This document shows, in pieces, positions 8,623 through 15,402 of a stretch of DNA of 26,116 nucleotides. The position numbers and the translations under genes were made by a program. The notes beneath the pieces were generated by a model. It worked only from the letters and a program-made list of their open reading frames with translations, was not told the origin of the DNA and did no database searches. Position 1 is the first letter of the stretch. Each line of letters opens with the position of its first letter. The stretch lies in assembly GCA_002427535.1 (NCBI GenBank), contig DIRK01000010.1, positions 1-26,116 of the forward strand, in the 5' to 3' direction. The DNA comes from Mageeibacillus sp. UBA5438. GTDB taxonomy: Bacteria > Bacillota > Clostridia > Saccharofermentanales > DTU023.

Positions 8623-9602
8623 CCGTCCAACCCCCGCTTCAGGCTTTCCACATTATTTCGCATGATCGAAAGGTAACTGATCCCATCTGCGAGTTCTGTT
8701 TTTGACACGTTGTGCGCCGTGTGAAACAGCAGCTTTTGCGCGCCTGTCTCCTCGGCGATCAGGTCCGCCAGTTTTTCATTTGAAAATTCAATATGGAAAA
8801 TATAAGGAATCTGTTCCTCCCGTACTTTTTCAATGATCGCTGAAACGGTCCGGGGTTTGGGATCTGTTTCCGCGGCGCATCCCGGAAAGGCCGCTAAATA
8901 ATCAAGTTCATACTCCGAGGTGAAATAGATGAGCGGGAAGCGGTCCGCCACAATAATTTCTTTTCGTTTGCCTTCTCGGATCACGTCCCGAAAAGCTTCA
9001 TCGATCGCGCGCAACTCCGTGCGGTAGTGCGTGAAGTTCTCTTCATAGTCTTTTGCGTGTGCCGGATCAATCTCGATCAATTTTTGGTAAATCCCCTCCG
9101 CGATCAGAAGCGCGTTCATAGGGGAAGTCCAAATATGTTCGTCAAACTCATGCAAGTGCGGGATCTCATGCGCATGGTCATCGTGGTCGTGTTCTAAGAC
9201 ACCATCTTCTGACTCTTCCACCAATGCCACAAAATCCATCATGCGCACCGCTTTATCGGGGTCAATTTCTGCGGCTTGTATAAGCCGCTCCACCCAACTG
9301 TCCGAGACACCGCCGTTGTAGATAAAAAGGTCGCAAGTCGCGATTCGAACAACCTCTTTCGGCGTCGGCTCATAACTGTGGCTTTCGACACCGGGCGGCA
9401 GGAGCATGGTCACGTCGACATGCTCACCTCCAAGTTCGCGCGCAAAATCAAATGGCGGGAAAATCGTCGCAACAATATCGAGTTTGTCACCCGTGGATAC
9501 CTTCTTAGGATTCGCGCAGCCAAGCGGAATTAAAGTCAACAGAACCATGAGAACAAGCAAGATGGCAAATGACTTCCATGCCTTATCAAATATATGAATC
9601 AC
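8619..9602 (-). CDS. Zinc/manganese ABC transporter substrate-binding lipoprotein (ZnuA-like)
   Basis: 327 residues from the GTG at 9602. The ATG two codons upstream (9608) lies only one base from the AAGGGG ribosome site, while the GTG is seven bases away, so GTG is preferred. A membrane anchor with lipobox LIPLGC puts the lipid-modified cysteine at residue 29. The mature protein has the ZnuA fold: IVATIFPPFDFARELGG, the first metal histidine in PPGVESHSYEPTP, a His/Asp-rich loop (HDHDDHAHEIPHLHEFDEH) and HIWTSP with the second ligand. The His-rich loop suggests zinc rather than manganese; that is inference. It captures metal outside the membrane for the permease and ATPase encoded downstream. 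Confidence 0.92.
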   Translation of the reverse strand: MIHIFDKAWKSFAILLVLMVLLTLIPLGCANPKKVSTGDKLDIVATIFPPFDFARELGGEHVDVTMLLPPGVESHSYEPTPKEVVRIATCDLFIYNGGVSDSWVERLIQAAEIDPDKAVRMMDFVALVEESEDGVLEHDHDDHAHEIPHLHEFDEHIWTSPMNALLIAEGIYQKLIEIDPAHAKDYEENFTHYRTELRAIDEAFRDVIREGKRKEIIVADRFPLIYFTSEYELDYLAAFPGCAAETDPKPRTVSAIIEKVREEQIPYIFHIEFSNEKLADLIAEETGAQKLLFHTAHNVSKTELADGISYLSIMRNNVESLKRGLDG

Positions 9603-9618
9603 AATCATTCCCCTTCAC

Positions 9619-9632
9619 TGTCAAAAATGACA
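9619..9632. promoter_or_regulatory. Palindrome before the metal-transporter genes, possible operator
   Basis: TGTCA, four A residues, then TGACA form a symmetric 14-base element inside the 30-base gap before the lipoprotein gene. The position fits a metal-sensing repressor site, but it does not match a Zur, MntR or AdcR consensus that I know, and no clear promoter accompanies it. It could also be a small RNA hairpin next to the ribosome site. Confidence 0.3.
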
Positions 9633-9638
9633 CCGTCT

Positions 9639-9980
9639 TTAGAATACCATCATCGCGGCCCGATAGAGCAAAAGTTCTGTCGCGATCGCCAATGCACAGA
9701 AAATGGCGGCCGTTAACAGGCGGTAAATGATGACTGTGAGGGGTAAAACATCGGTTGACCGCTCGATTAAGCGGAACACAAAATGGAGCGCCACATCGGC
9801 CAAAAACCAACCGGCGGGGATAAGAAACATCTCCCAGCGTGTTCCCACGCGCTCTATCATGGCAAGCGCGAAATAGCGCGCAGAAACATTTTCGGGCATC
9901 AAAAAGAATAGTGGGAGCGCGGTCAAGAAGGGCGCCACAGCAAAAAACCAGTAAATCGAATAGACCGTGTCCTTTTTCAT
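9639..9980 (-). CDS. DUF1648-like small membrane protein
   Basis: 113 residues with three or four membrane segments (about residues 8-28, 50-68 and 80-110). The segment FLMPENVSARYFALAMIERV followed by GTRWEMFLIPAGW resembles the DUF1648 pattern (Pro-Asp/Glu, then a His/Tyr turn, Gly-x-x-x-Trp-Gly-Ser/Thr-Lys/Arg, then hydrophobic Leu-Pro), though it has diverged. DUF1648 is found in SdpI-like immunity and other small membrane proteins of Bacillota. The start codon overlaps the methyltransferase stop by four bases (ATGA), so it is translated with the megaenzyme and methyltransferase. A role in export of, or protection against, their product is possible but unproven. Confidence 0.65.
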   Translation of the reverse strand: MKKDTVYSIYWFFAVAPFLTALPLFFLMPENVSARYFALAMIERVGTRWEMFLIPAGWFLADVALHFVFRLIERSTDVLPLTVIIYRLLTAAIFCALAIATELLLYRAAMMVF

Positions 9981-10600
9981 CGCTTCTTCGCTAACAAGGT
10001 CACAAAGACGCCTTCACCGTGGCCGGGGCGCACCTCATGCAATATGTCCTCAAAACTGTACACCGTCTGACGGATCCTTTGGACTTCAAATCCGGCATCG
10101 TCGAGCGCCCGAAGCACCTCACCGGTCCCTCGAAAGTAGGCATCGCGGTAAAAAGGGTCGCTTTCTTGTTCGGCCCGGTAAACTTCACCCAAGGGGGCAT
10201 CAATATCCACATGCGCGATGACGAGGTGTCCCGCCGGTTCTAAGATCCGGTAACATTCCGCAAAAGCCGGTGCCAAGGATTTCAGGTAACAATCCACCGT
10301 GATCATAAAGGCCGTATCAAAGGACGCGTCATGGAAGGGGAGGGCTTCGGCCACCCCGCGAACGACGGTGATGCCCCGGTTTTCCGCAAAACGGGCCATG
10401 CTGAAAGAAGGCTCCACGCCGAGGGGTACGCCCAGCGCCTCACTAAAGCGCCCCGTCCCCACACCCACCTCCACCGCGCGGGCAAAGCTGGGCGTCACCT
10501 GGCGGACGGCCTCGATTTCCGATGCCAGGATCATAGGATTGTCTTCAAACCACTGATCATATTCATTGGCTAAACGATCAAAAAGATCTGACGGGTTCAT
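9977..10600 (-). CDS. Class I SAM-dependent methyltransferase
   Basis: 207 residues with the Methyltransf_11 layout. SAM motif I is VEVGVGTGRF at residues 43-52, the acidic ribose-binding residue is E63 in GVEPS, the ALPFHDASFDTAF segment (86-98) gives motifs II and III, and the post-motif CYRILEPAGHLVIAHVD follows. Such enzymes methylate small molecules, quinones or lipids in the cytoplasm. The ATG overlaps the megaenzyme stop (ATGA) and has its own GGAGG site five bases upstream, within that gene. The tight coupling suggests it acts on the megaenzyme product, for example on an amine or hydroxyl group, but this is inference. Confidence 0.85.
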   Translation of the reverse strand: MNPSDLFDRLANEYDQWFEDNPMILASEIEAVRQVTPSFARAVEVGVGTGRFSEALGVPLGVEPSFSMARFAENRGITVVRGVAEALPFHDASFDTAFMITVDCYLKSLAPAFAECYRILEPAGHLVIAHVDIDAPLGEVYRAEQESDPFYRDAYFRGTGEVLRALDDAGFEVQRIRQTVYSFEDILHEVRPGHGEGVFVTLLAKKR

Positions 10601-13600
10601 CGTGCCTCCAAAAGTCCGGGAAATACTTTCATCCGGTCATAAAGCTTTTCTAAAGCGTAGAGGATCTGTTCTTTCTTGTGTTCACTCGTCAGGCAAAAAC
10701 GCAAGCGGGCCTGCCCGCGGGGCACTGCGGGGAATACCGCCGGAGGCGCCAGGATGCCATCTTCTTCCAACTGTTTTGACAGCATGAAAGCAATGTCATC
10801 CGAGCCGATCATGATCGGGGTGACCGCTGTCTCACCCGCCAGGCAGGTGTTCATGCCGTAGCGGTGCGCCTCATCTAAAAATGTGCGAATATTTTGGCGC
10901 AGCCGCTCAACACGGCGGTTGTCGCGCTCCATGATTTCAATGCCCTTCATGACCGCGGCCGCAAGCGGCGGGCTGATGCCCACCGAGAAGACAAAGCCCG
11001 GCAGGTTGTAGCGCAGATACTCAATCAGGTTGTGGGAGCCGGCAAGGTAGCCTCCGCAGGTCCCAAACCCCTTTGACAAGGTGCCCATATGGATGTCAAT
11101 ATCTTCCGGGTCGATGCCGTAATATTCATCCACCCCGCGTCCCGTCTCGCCTAAGACGAGCATGGAGTGCGCTTCATCGACCATCAAGAAGCAGTCGTAT
11201 TCATTTTTAAGACGGACAAACTCGGGCACAGGGGAGACATCCCCGTCCATGCTATAAGCTCCTTCAATCACGATCAGGACTTTTTCATAGCGGTCGCGCC
11301 GACTCTTCAAAAGCTGTTCGAGAGCTTCGTAGTCATTGTGGGGGAAGGGCCGGGCGTCCGCTTGGGACATCCGGACTCCCTCCGTGATGGAGTTGTGGCT
11401 TAGGACGTCATACAGGATGAGATCGCGTTCTTTGCAAAAGTTTCCCACAAAGGTGACATTGGTGGAGTGACCGCCAACCAAGACAAGGGCATCTTCGGTA
11501 CCTTTCCAACGTGCCAACGCTTTTTCAAGATCCTGATGAATCGTCTTTTCTCCGGCGATCAGCCGGCTGCCGCTCGCGGATGTCCCGTATTGAGCGATGG
11601 CCTTGACCGCCGCCTCGTTCACCTCCGGGTCACCCGAAAGCCCGACATAATTATAGGACGCAAAGTTCAGCATCTCTTTATCGCCGATATACGACACATC
11701 GCGCAAGGATGAATCCTGGGCGACAAAATACGGATTGCCAAAGGCTTTGATCGCGGGTAAAAGAGACTCCCGCCTCGCCGCAAACGCGATGAACTCGGGC
11801 GTCTGTTCGAAACGGCTGATCCGCTCCACGACGCATTCCTCGTCCGAAACAGGGGCGGTCGCTCCGAGATCAATCAGGCCTTGTGAAAACTCACCCTGGA
11901 TACGGCGAAATACAAGCGCTGCGATGTCATTTACCGTCAGGTCGCGGTTGAACAGGCGCTCGTCAATCGCCAGCGCGTATTTCACCTCGGCGTGTGTCAG
12001 AAGCGAGATACTCTGCAGGCTGTCGCCGCCAAGATCCTGTGAGAAGTAAGAGGAGGGGTGCACGGATTCAACGGGGATGGCCAAAACATCCGCGACCATC
12101 GCCTGTACGGCGGCGCGCACTTCAAAAAAGGCGGGATCTCCGGCAAGCTCCGGCGTAAAGTAGGCGGCTGTCTGGTAGTCCACCACTTCCGGCCTTTCTA
12201 TTTCGACCGCTTTTGGCAGGGCCGTGAGCGAATATTCCGTCAGCGGCCAGGTACCGGCGGTGACTTGCTCTGCGACCGGTCCGCGCCTGACTTTGGCCGA
12301 GGCCGATAAATCGAGCGGTTTGTGCGAGATGAAAAAGCGTTGAACACGCTGGTTTAAGGGCAGTGTCAGGTTATTTTCGGCCACCGCCTCCGCCAATGCC
12401 TTGGGATCGGCGCCTTCAACAGGTTCCACCAGCAAGGCTGTCTCATCGTAAACGTTGTCTGTAAGACCGAAAATGACATAGCGTGAAAAACCCGGAACGG
12501 TCGCAAACGCGCCTTCCAGTTCATCCGGGTACAAATTTTCGCCATCGGCTTTCAAGATGATATCTTTGACGCGCCCGTCAAGGAAAATCTTGCCGTCGCA
12601 AAGGCGCCCGATATCGCCGGTATGAAACCATTCCTCGCGATCGCGCGGGTGGTATTCGCCCTGGCGCAAGGTCCCGCAGTGGACCACATCGGTACGCACG
12701 ACGAGTTCGCCCTTTTCGCATTCGTCTTCTTCGGCTTCTGATTCGATCGGAATCATTTTCAAACTGTCATCGTACAGCACTTGACCGACGCTCCCGTCGA
12801 GGCGATCATTGACATTCTCGCTGTTCACCACTGAATAGATACCGATCTCGGTCATGCCGTAACCGTTCACAAGATAGTATCCCAATCCGTTGATGGTGCG
12901 CAGGGTCTCGGGCAGGATGTAACCGCCGCCGGAAATGGCGATGTAAAGGGAATCACCGACAAGCTGCTCACGGATCATCCGGAGGATACCTTCGATTGGC
13001 ATCGGGAGATCGACACCGGCCTCCTGGTACGAGAGCGATAACTCGATCATATTGTCAAAATCTTCACCCGTCTTCCCGCTCATCTCGATAAAGCGTTTTT
13101 TGACAAGCTGGGCGACACCGTTCCAAACGGCGGGGATCGCGACAAATTGTGTCACATGACTGTCTTTACATGCCTGAACGATGGATTCAGGTGAGGGCTT
13201 TTGCGGGATGACCATGGTATTTCCAAACGCCTGCGGGAAAACAAAGCAGACGATGAAACCCAAGACGTGGTGCCAGGGAATAAAAGCGACAGCCTTTTCC
13301 TTGACTCCGTCGCGCGCTAAACGATCGGTCACAGGCAATAGCTTTTCGAGAATGCTGTATTGCTTGGTGATTCCAAGATCGTCATGGACATAACAGCGTG
13401 AAACGCCCGTGGTACCGCTTGTGCGAAGACAGATATGCCCTGCCCAATCGTATGCTTCCGAAGTCGCTTCAGGCAGCTTTTCATCCCCTCCGCGCCGGTA
13501 GCGTGTACGTACCGCCGGATCTTTCCAGTCGGGCATTAGCTGGTCCGCGGGGATCACCGGATAGGGGGTGTGGCGGTCTTGCTCCTCATCCGTGATAAGC

Positions 13601-14010
13601 GCGATGACACCTGTCTCTTTACACAGTGTATCTGTCAGCTGATCCGCAGCTCTGACATCGATCAGGACAACCGGGTGTCCCGCGGCCATAAGGCCCCAGA
13701 AGCAAAGACCGAAAGACGGACTGTTAGAAAGCTTTAAGCCGACCCAGCCCGCTCGTCCCGGGTCGTCGGATTTTAGTGTTTTTTCCTTTTCAGCGATGGC
13801 GTCCCGAAGCGGCCCCGATGCAAAATACGCTTTCATGCGACTTGCGGTCTCGTCGATCATCCCCAAGTATTCAGGATAGGAGATCTCATCGATACCGTGG
13901 GTGCCGTGCAGCTCAAACGCGCTGCCTTCACCGAGCTGTTCCATAAGGGAAAAGAGCCCCTTGTAGCCGGGCACTTGTGCGAGATATTGCAAATATTCAA
14001 AAATCTTCAT
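10597..14010 (-). CDS. Adenylation - acyl carrier - alpha-oxoamine synthase megaenzyme
   Basis: 1137 residues in three domains. Residues 1 to about 590 are an AMP-forming ligase: A3 RTSGTTG (196-202), NGYGMTE (382-388), HTGD (463-466), GRVKD to GENLYPDE (479-497) and the A10 lysine near 573. Residues about 625-705 are a carrier domain, LGGDSLQS, phosphopantetheine serine about 664. Residues about 770-1134 are a PLP-dependent alpha-oxoamine synthase (BioF/KBL/serine palmitoyltransferase family): SMDGD, VDEAHS and the Schiff-base lysine about 980 in TLSKGFG. The expected reaction is activation of a fatty acid, loading on the carrier, then decarboxylative condensation with an amino acid to an aminoketone. 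The start is ATG 14010, with AGGAGG four bases upstream; a farther TTG (14073) lacks a ribosome site. It leads a coupled operon and is divergent from an acyl-ACP thioesterase. Substrates unknown. Confidence 0.85.
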   Translation of the reverse strand: MKIFEYLQYLAQVPGYKGLFSLMEQLGEGSAFELHGTHGIDEISYPEYLGMIDETASRMKAYFASGPLRDAIAEKEKTLKSDDPGRAGWVGLKLSNSPSFGLCFWGLMAAGHPVVLIDVRAADQLTDTLCKETGVIALITDEEQDRHTPYPVIPADQLMPDWKDPAVRTRYRRGGDEKLPEATSEAYDWAGHICLRTSGTTGVSRCYVHDDLGITKQYSILEKLLPVTDRLARDGVKEKAVAFIPWHHVLGFIVCFVFPQAFGNTMVIPQKPSPESIVQACKDSHVTQFVAIPAVWNGVAQLVKKRFIEMSGKTGEDFDNMIELSLSYQEAGVDLPMPIEGILRMIREQLVGDSLYIAISGGGYILPETLRTINGLGYYLVNGYGMTEIGIYSVVNSENVNDRLDGSVGQVLYDDSLKMIPIESEAEEDECEKGELVVRTDVVHCGTLRQGEYHPRDREEWFHTGDIGRLCDGKIFLDGRVKDIILKADGENLYPDELEGAFATVPGFSRYVIFGLTDNVYDETALLVEPVEGADPKALAEAVAENNLTLPLNQRVQRFFISHKPLDLSASAKVRRGPVAEQVTAGTWPLTEYSLTALPKAVEIERPEVVDYQTAAYFTPELAGDPAFFEVRAAVQAMVADVLAIPVESVHPSSYFSQDLGGDSLQSISLLTHAEVKYALAIDERLFNRDLTVNDIAALVFRRIQGEFSQGLIDLGATAPVSDEECVVERISRFEQTPEFIAFAARRESLLPAIKAFGNPYFVAQDSSLRDVSYIGDKEMLNFASYNYVGLSGDPEVNEAAVKAIAQYGTSASGSRLIAGEKTIHQDLEKALARWKGTEDALVLVGGHSTNVTFVGNFCKERDLILYDVLSHNSITEGVRMSQADARPFPHNDYEALEQLLKSRRDRYEKVLIVIEGAYSMDGDVSPVPEFVRLKNEYDCFLMVDEAHSMLVLGETGRGVDEYYGIDPEDIDIHMGTLSKGFGTCGGYLAGSHNLIEYLRYNLPGFVFSVGISPPLAAAVMKGIEIMERDNRRVERLRQNIRTFLDEAHRYGMNTCLAGETAVTPIMIGSDDIAFMLSKQLEEDGILAPPAVFPAVPRGQARLRFCLTSEHKKEQILYALEKLYDRMKVFPGLLEAR

Positions 14011-14048
14011 CTTACCTCCTGGTGGACGGAACTGAATCGGAGGCGCAC
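14007..14048 (-). CDS. Candidate 13-residue leader peptide coupled to the megaenzyme start
   Basis: On the minus strand a GTG at 14048 opens a 14-codon frame (M/VRLRFSSVHQEVR) that ends in TGA at 14009-14007, overlapping the megaenzyme ATG as ATGA. A strong ribosome site, AGGAGGG, lies six bases before the GTG. The ATGA arrangement is the one used between the following genes of this operon. It is short, so chance is a real alternative; nothing in it (runs of one amino acid) points to classical attenuation. Confidence 0.35.
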   Translation of the reverse strand: MRLRFSSVHQEVR

Positions 14049-14070
14049 TAAAGCCCTCCTGGAGTTCCGT
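14015..14070 (-). promoter_or_regulatory. Structured leader of the megaenzyme mRNA, possible translation switch
   Basis: In the transcript ACGGAACT (14070-14063) and AGTTCCGT (14033-14026) form a perfect outer 8-bp stem. Inside it GGAGG (14059-14055) can pair with CCTCC (14043-14039). The same CCTCC could instead pair with GGAGG of the real ribosome site (14019-14015). The two pairings exclude each other, as in a translational switch. No known riboswitch class is recognised. Confidence 0.4.
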
Positions 14071-14082
14071 CAAACTTAGGAT

Positions 14083-14091
14083 ATTATGTCA
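14083..14091 (-). promoter_or_regulatory. Possible extended -10 promoter of the megaenzyme operon
   Basis: TGACATAAT on the minus strand, followed by AT, would start transcription near 14076, just before the leader hairpin. No good -35 box is seen at 17 bases. The motif is identical to that before the SPFH gene. Confidence 0.4.
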
Positions 14092-14125
14092 CGCAAATAT
14101 GAGCAAGTTATTAATCTTGAATCTT

Positions 14126-14150
14126 CACATTGTTTTCGCAATGAAGTGTT
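14126..14150. repeat. Imperfect palindrome in the divergent promoter region
   Basis: CTTC-AC-ATTG, a loop TTTTCG, then CAATGAAG form an imperfect inverted repeat between the thioesterase and megaenzyme genes. It is a candidate operator for coordinated control of the divergent pair; no regulator gene lies in the window. Confidence 0.3.
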
Positions 14151-14184
14151 AGGCTGAGCCTTGCATGTTGAGGAGCAAGATAAT

Positions 14185-14988
14185 ATGAAGAACCATCACC
14201 ACACCATCGGGCACTATCCCGTCCGTATGCAGGACTGTGACCCGACAAGACGCATTCACTTACATCGGCTTTTTGATTTCGCACAAGACGCGGACGATCA
14301 AAACTGTGCTTTATACGGGATCCAATCGGTCGATTTACATCCTAGGGGTCTTTGTTGGATTCTTATCTCCCACGCCTCCTCTTTTACGGGAGCATTGCCC
14401 CGGGGCGAAGATACACTGATCGTGGACAGCTGGACGAGAGGCACAAGGGGTGTCCGCTTCTTACGCGAAAATCGCTACTACAAAAATATCGTGGACGACG
14501 CCCATTATTTCGGTTCGGCTACATCCGAATGGATCATCTGTACGCGGGGGGATCACCGACCGCTTCGCCCTTCCGATGTCATGGATACTGAAAAGTTCAA
14601 CAATGACAGGGATGCGAGTGTGGGCCTTTTTGACAAAATACCCCGCCTTTTGGCCGATGATTCGATCTGGCAAATGGGTGAACACCATACTCATGAGGTC
14701 GTTTTGAGCGACCTTGACACCAACACACATCTTCATAGCGCCTGTTACCTGCGCCTTGCCATCGACCAACTGGGCCGCCATCGGGCACTTGATCCGGCAC
14801 AGGACATGCTCATCGTGAACGCCATTCACCTACAATATATTCAGGAAGTCAATTTCGGACAACGGCTGTTGATTGCCTCAAAAAACACCGAGGACGATCC
14901 CGACGCTTTCCTGGTAGAGGGAAGGGTTGAGGGTGCCGATAATCCGTCATTTCTTGCCCGCCTTGAAGGGCGTATCGTCGCGCGGTAA
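14185..14988 (+). CDS. Acyl-ACP thioesterase family protein (FatA/FatB-like, double hotdog)
   Basis: 267 residues from ATG 14185, chosen because GAGGAG lies nine bases upstream; a TTG at 14161 in the same frame would overlap that site. Two hotdog repeats are visible: one starting YPVRMQDCDPTRRIHLHRLFDFAQD, and a second with the catalytic motif SDLDTNTHLH (D178, N180, H182) and E221 in YIQEVNFG, matching the Asp/Asn/His/Glu set of plant FatB. The cysteine that follows this glutamate in plant enzymes is Val here. These enzymes hydrolyse acyl-ACP to a free fatty acid in the cytoplasm. The gene is divergent from the adenylation/ACP/oxoamine synthase gene, which would need a free acyl substrate, so it may supply it. 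Confidence 0.85.
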   Translation: MKNHHHTIGHYPVRMQDCDPTRRIHLHRLFDFAQDADDQNCALYGIQSVDLHPRGLCWILISHASSFTGALPRGEDTLIVDSWTRGTRGVRFLRENRYYKNIVDDAHYFGSATSEWIICTRGDHRPLRPSDVMDTEKFNNDRDASVGLFDKIPRLLADDSIWQMGEHHTHEVVLSDLDTNTHLHSACYLRLAIDQLGRHRALDPAQDMLIVNAIHLQYIQEVNFGQRLLIASKNTEDDPDAFLVEGRVEGADNPSFLARLEGRIVAR

Positions 14989-15010
14989 GATCCGCTCGAA
15001 GGAGGTCCTC

Positions 15011-15292
15011 ATGCGCGTACTCATTATTGAAGCCATCATTCATCTTCCTTGGTGCCGGTCATTGAAAGACAAGCGCAGGGTCCGCCAGGGCCTGATCGAT
15101 CGGCTCGTCCGCCGTCATCGCGTCTCTGTCAAAGAGGTTGACTGTCAGGATATATGGCAGACGCTTTGTCTTGGAATCGCGGCGGTGGTCATCTCAGAAT
15201 CAGCGGCTCAACCCCTTGAGGAATCGATTCATGAAACGGTCGCTCTACACTCAAACGGCGAAATTCGCGAATGGAATGTTGACGTCGTGTAA
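15011..15292 (+). CDS. DUF503 family protein (YlxP-like)
   Basis: 93 residues from ATG 15011, which has an excellent AAGGAGGT ribosome site six bases away. The pattern HLPWCRSLKDKRRVRQGLID, then VSVKEVDCQDIWQTLCLGIA, is that of DUF503. The family is a small ferredoxin-like fold often encoded near translation genes (ylxP beside rbfA); its function is not firmly known. It lies 22 bases after the thioesterase gene and is likely co-transcribed. Full length. Confidence 0.85.
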   Translation: MRVLIIEAIIHLPWCRSLKDKRRVRQGLIDRLVRRHRVSVKEVDCQDIWQTLCLGIAAVVISESAAQPLEESIHETVALHSNGEIREWNVDVV

Positions 15293-15344
15293 ATGAACTG
15301 ATTTTTGTTACAATGGATTTGTGTTCCGGTACGCCTGGGTCATC

Positions 15345-15364
15345 TGACGTATGTGACGTGACGT
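15345..15364. repeat. Three TGACGT direct repeats before the MFS gene
   Basis: TGACGT occurs at 15345-15350, 15354-15359 and 15359-15364, with a further copy at 15280-15285 inside the end of the DUF503 gene. They lie in the 110-base gap before the transporter and could be regulator half-sites. A TACAAT at 15309-15314 is a possible -10 box, with no good -35. Confidence 0.25.
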
Positions 15365-15402
15365 CCCGGATTGTCCAAAGGAGACTTTGTTCGGAGGTGT
15401 TT

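Noticed and set aside
14011..14073. A longer megaenzyme beginning at TTG 14073
   Set aside because: No ribosome site precedes the TTG, while ATG 14010 has AGGAGG. The added 21 residues cross the leader hairpin and look unlike a ligase N-terminus.
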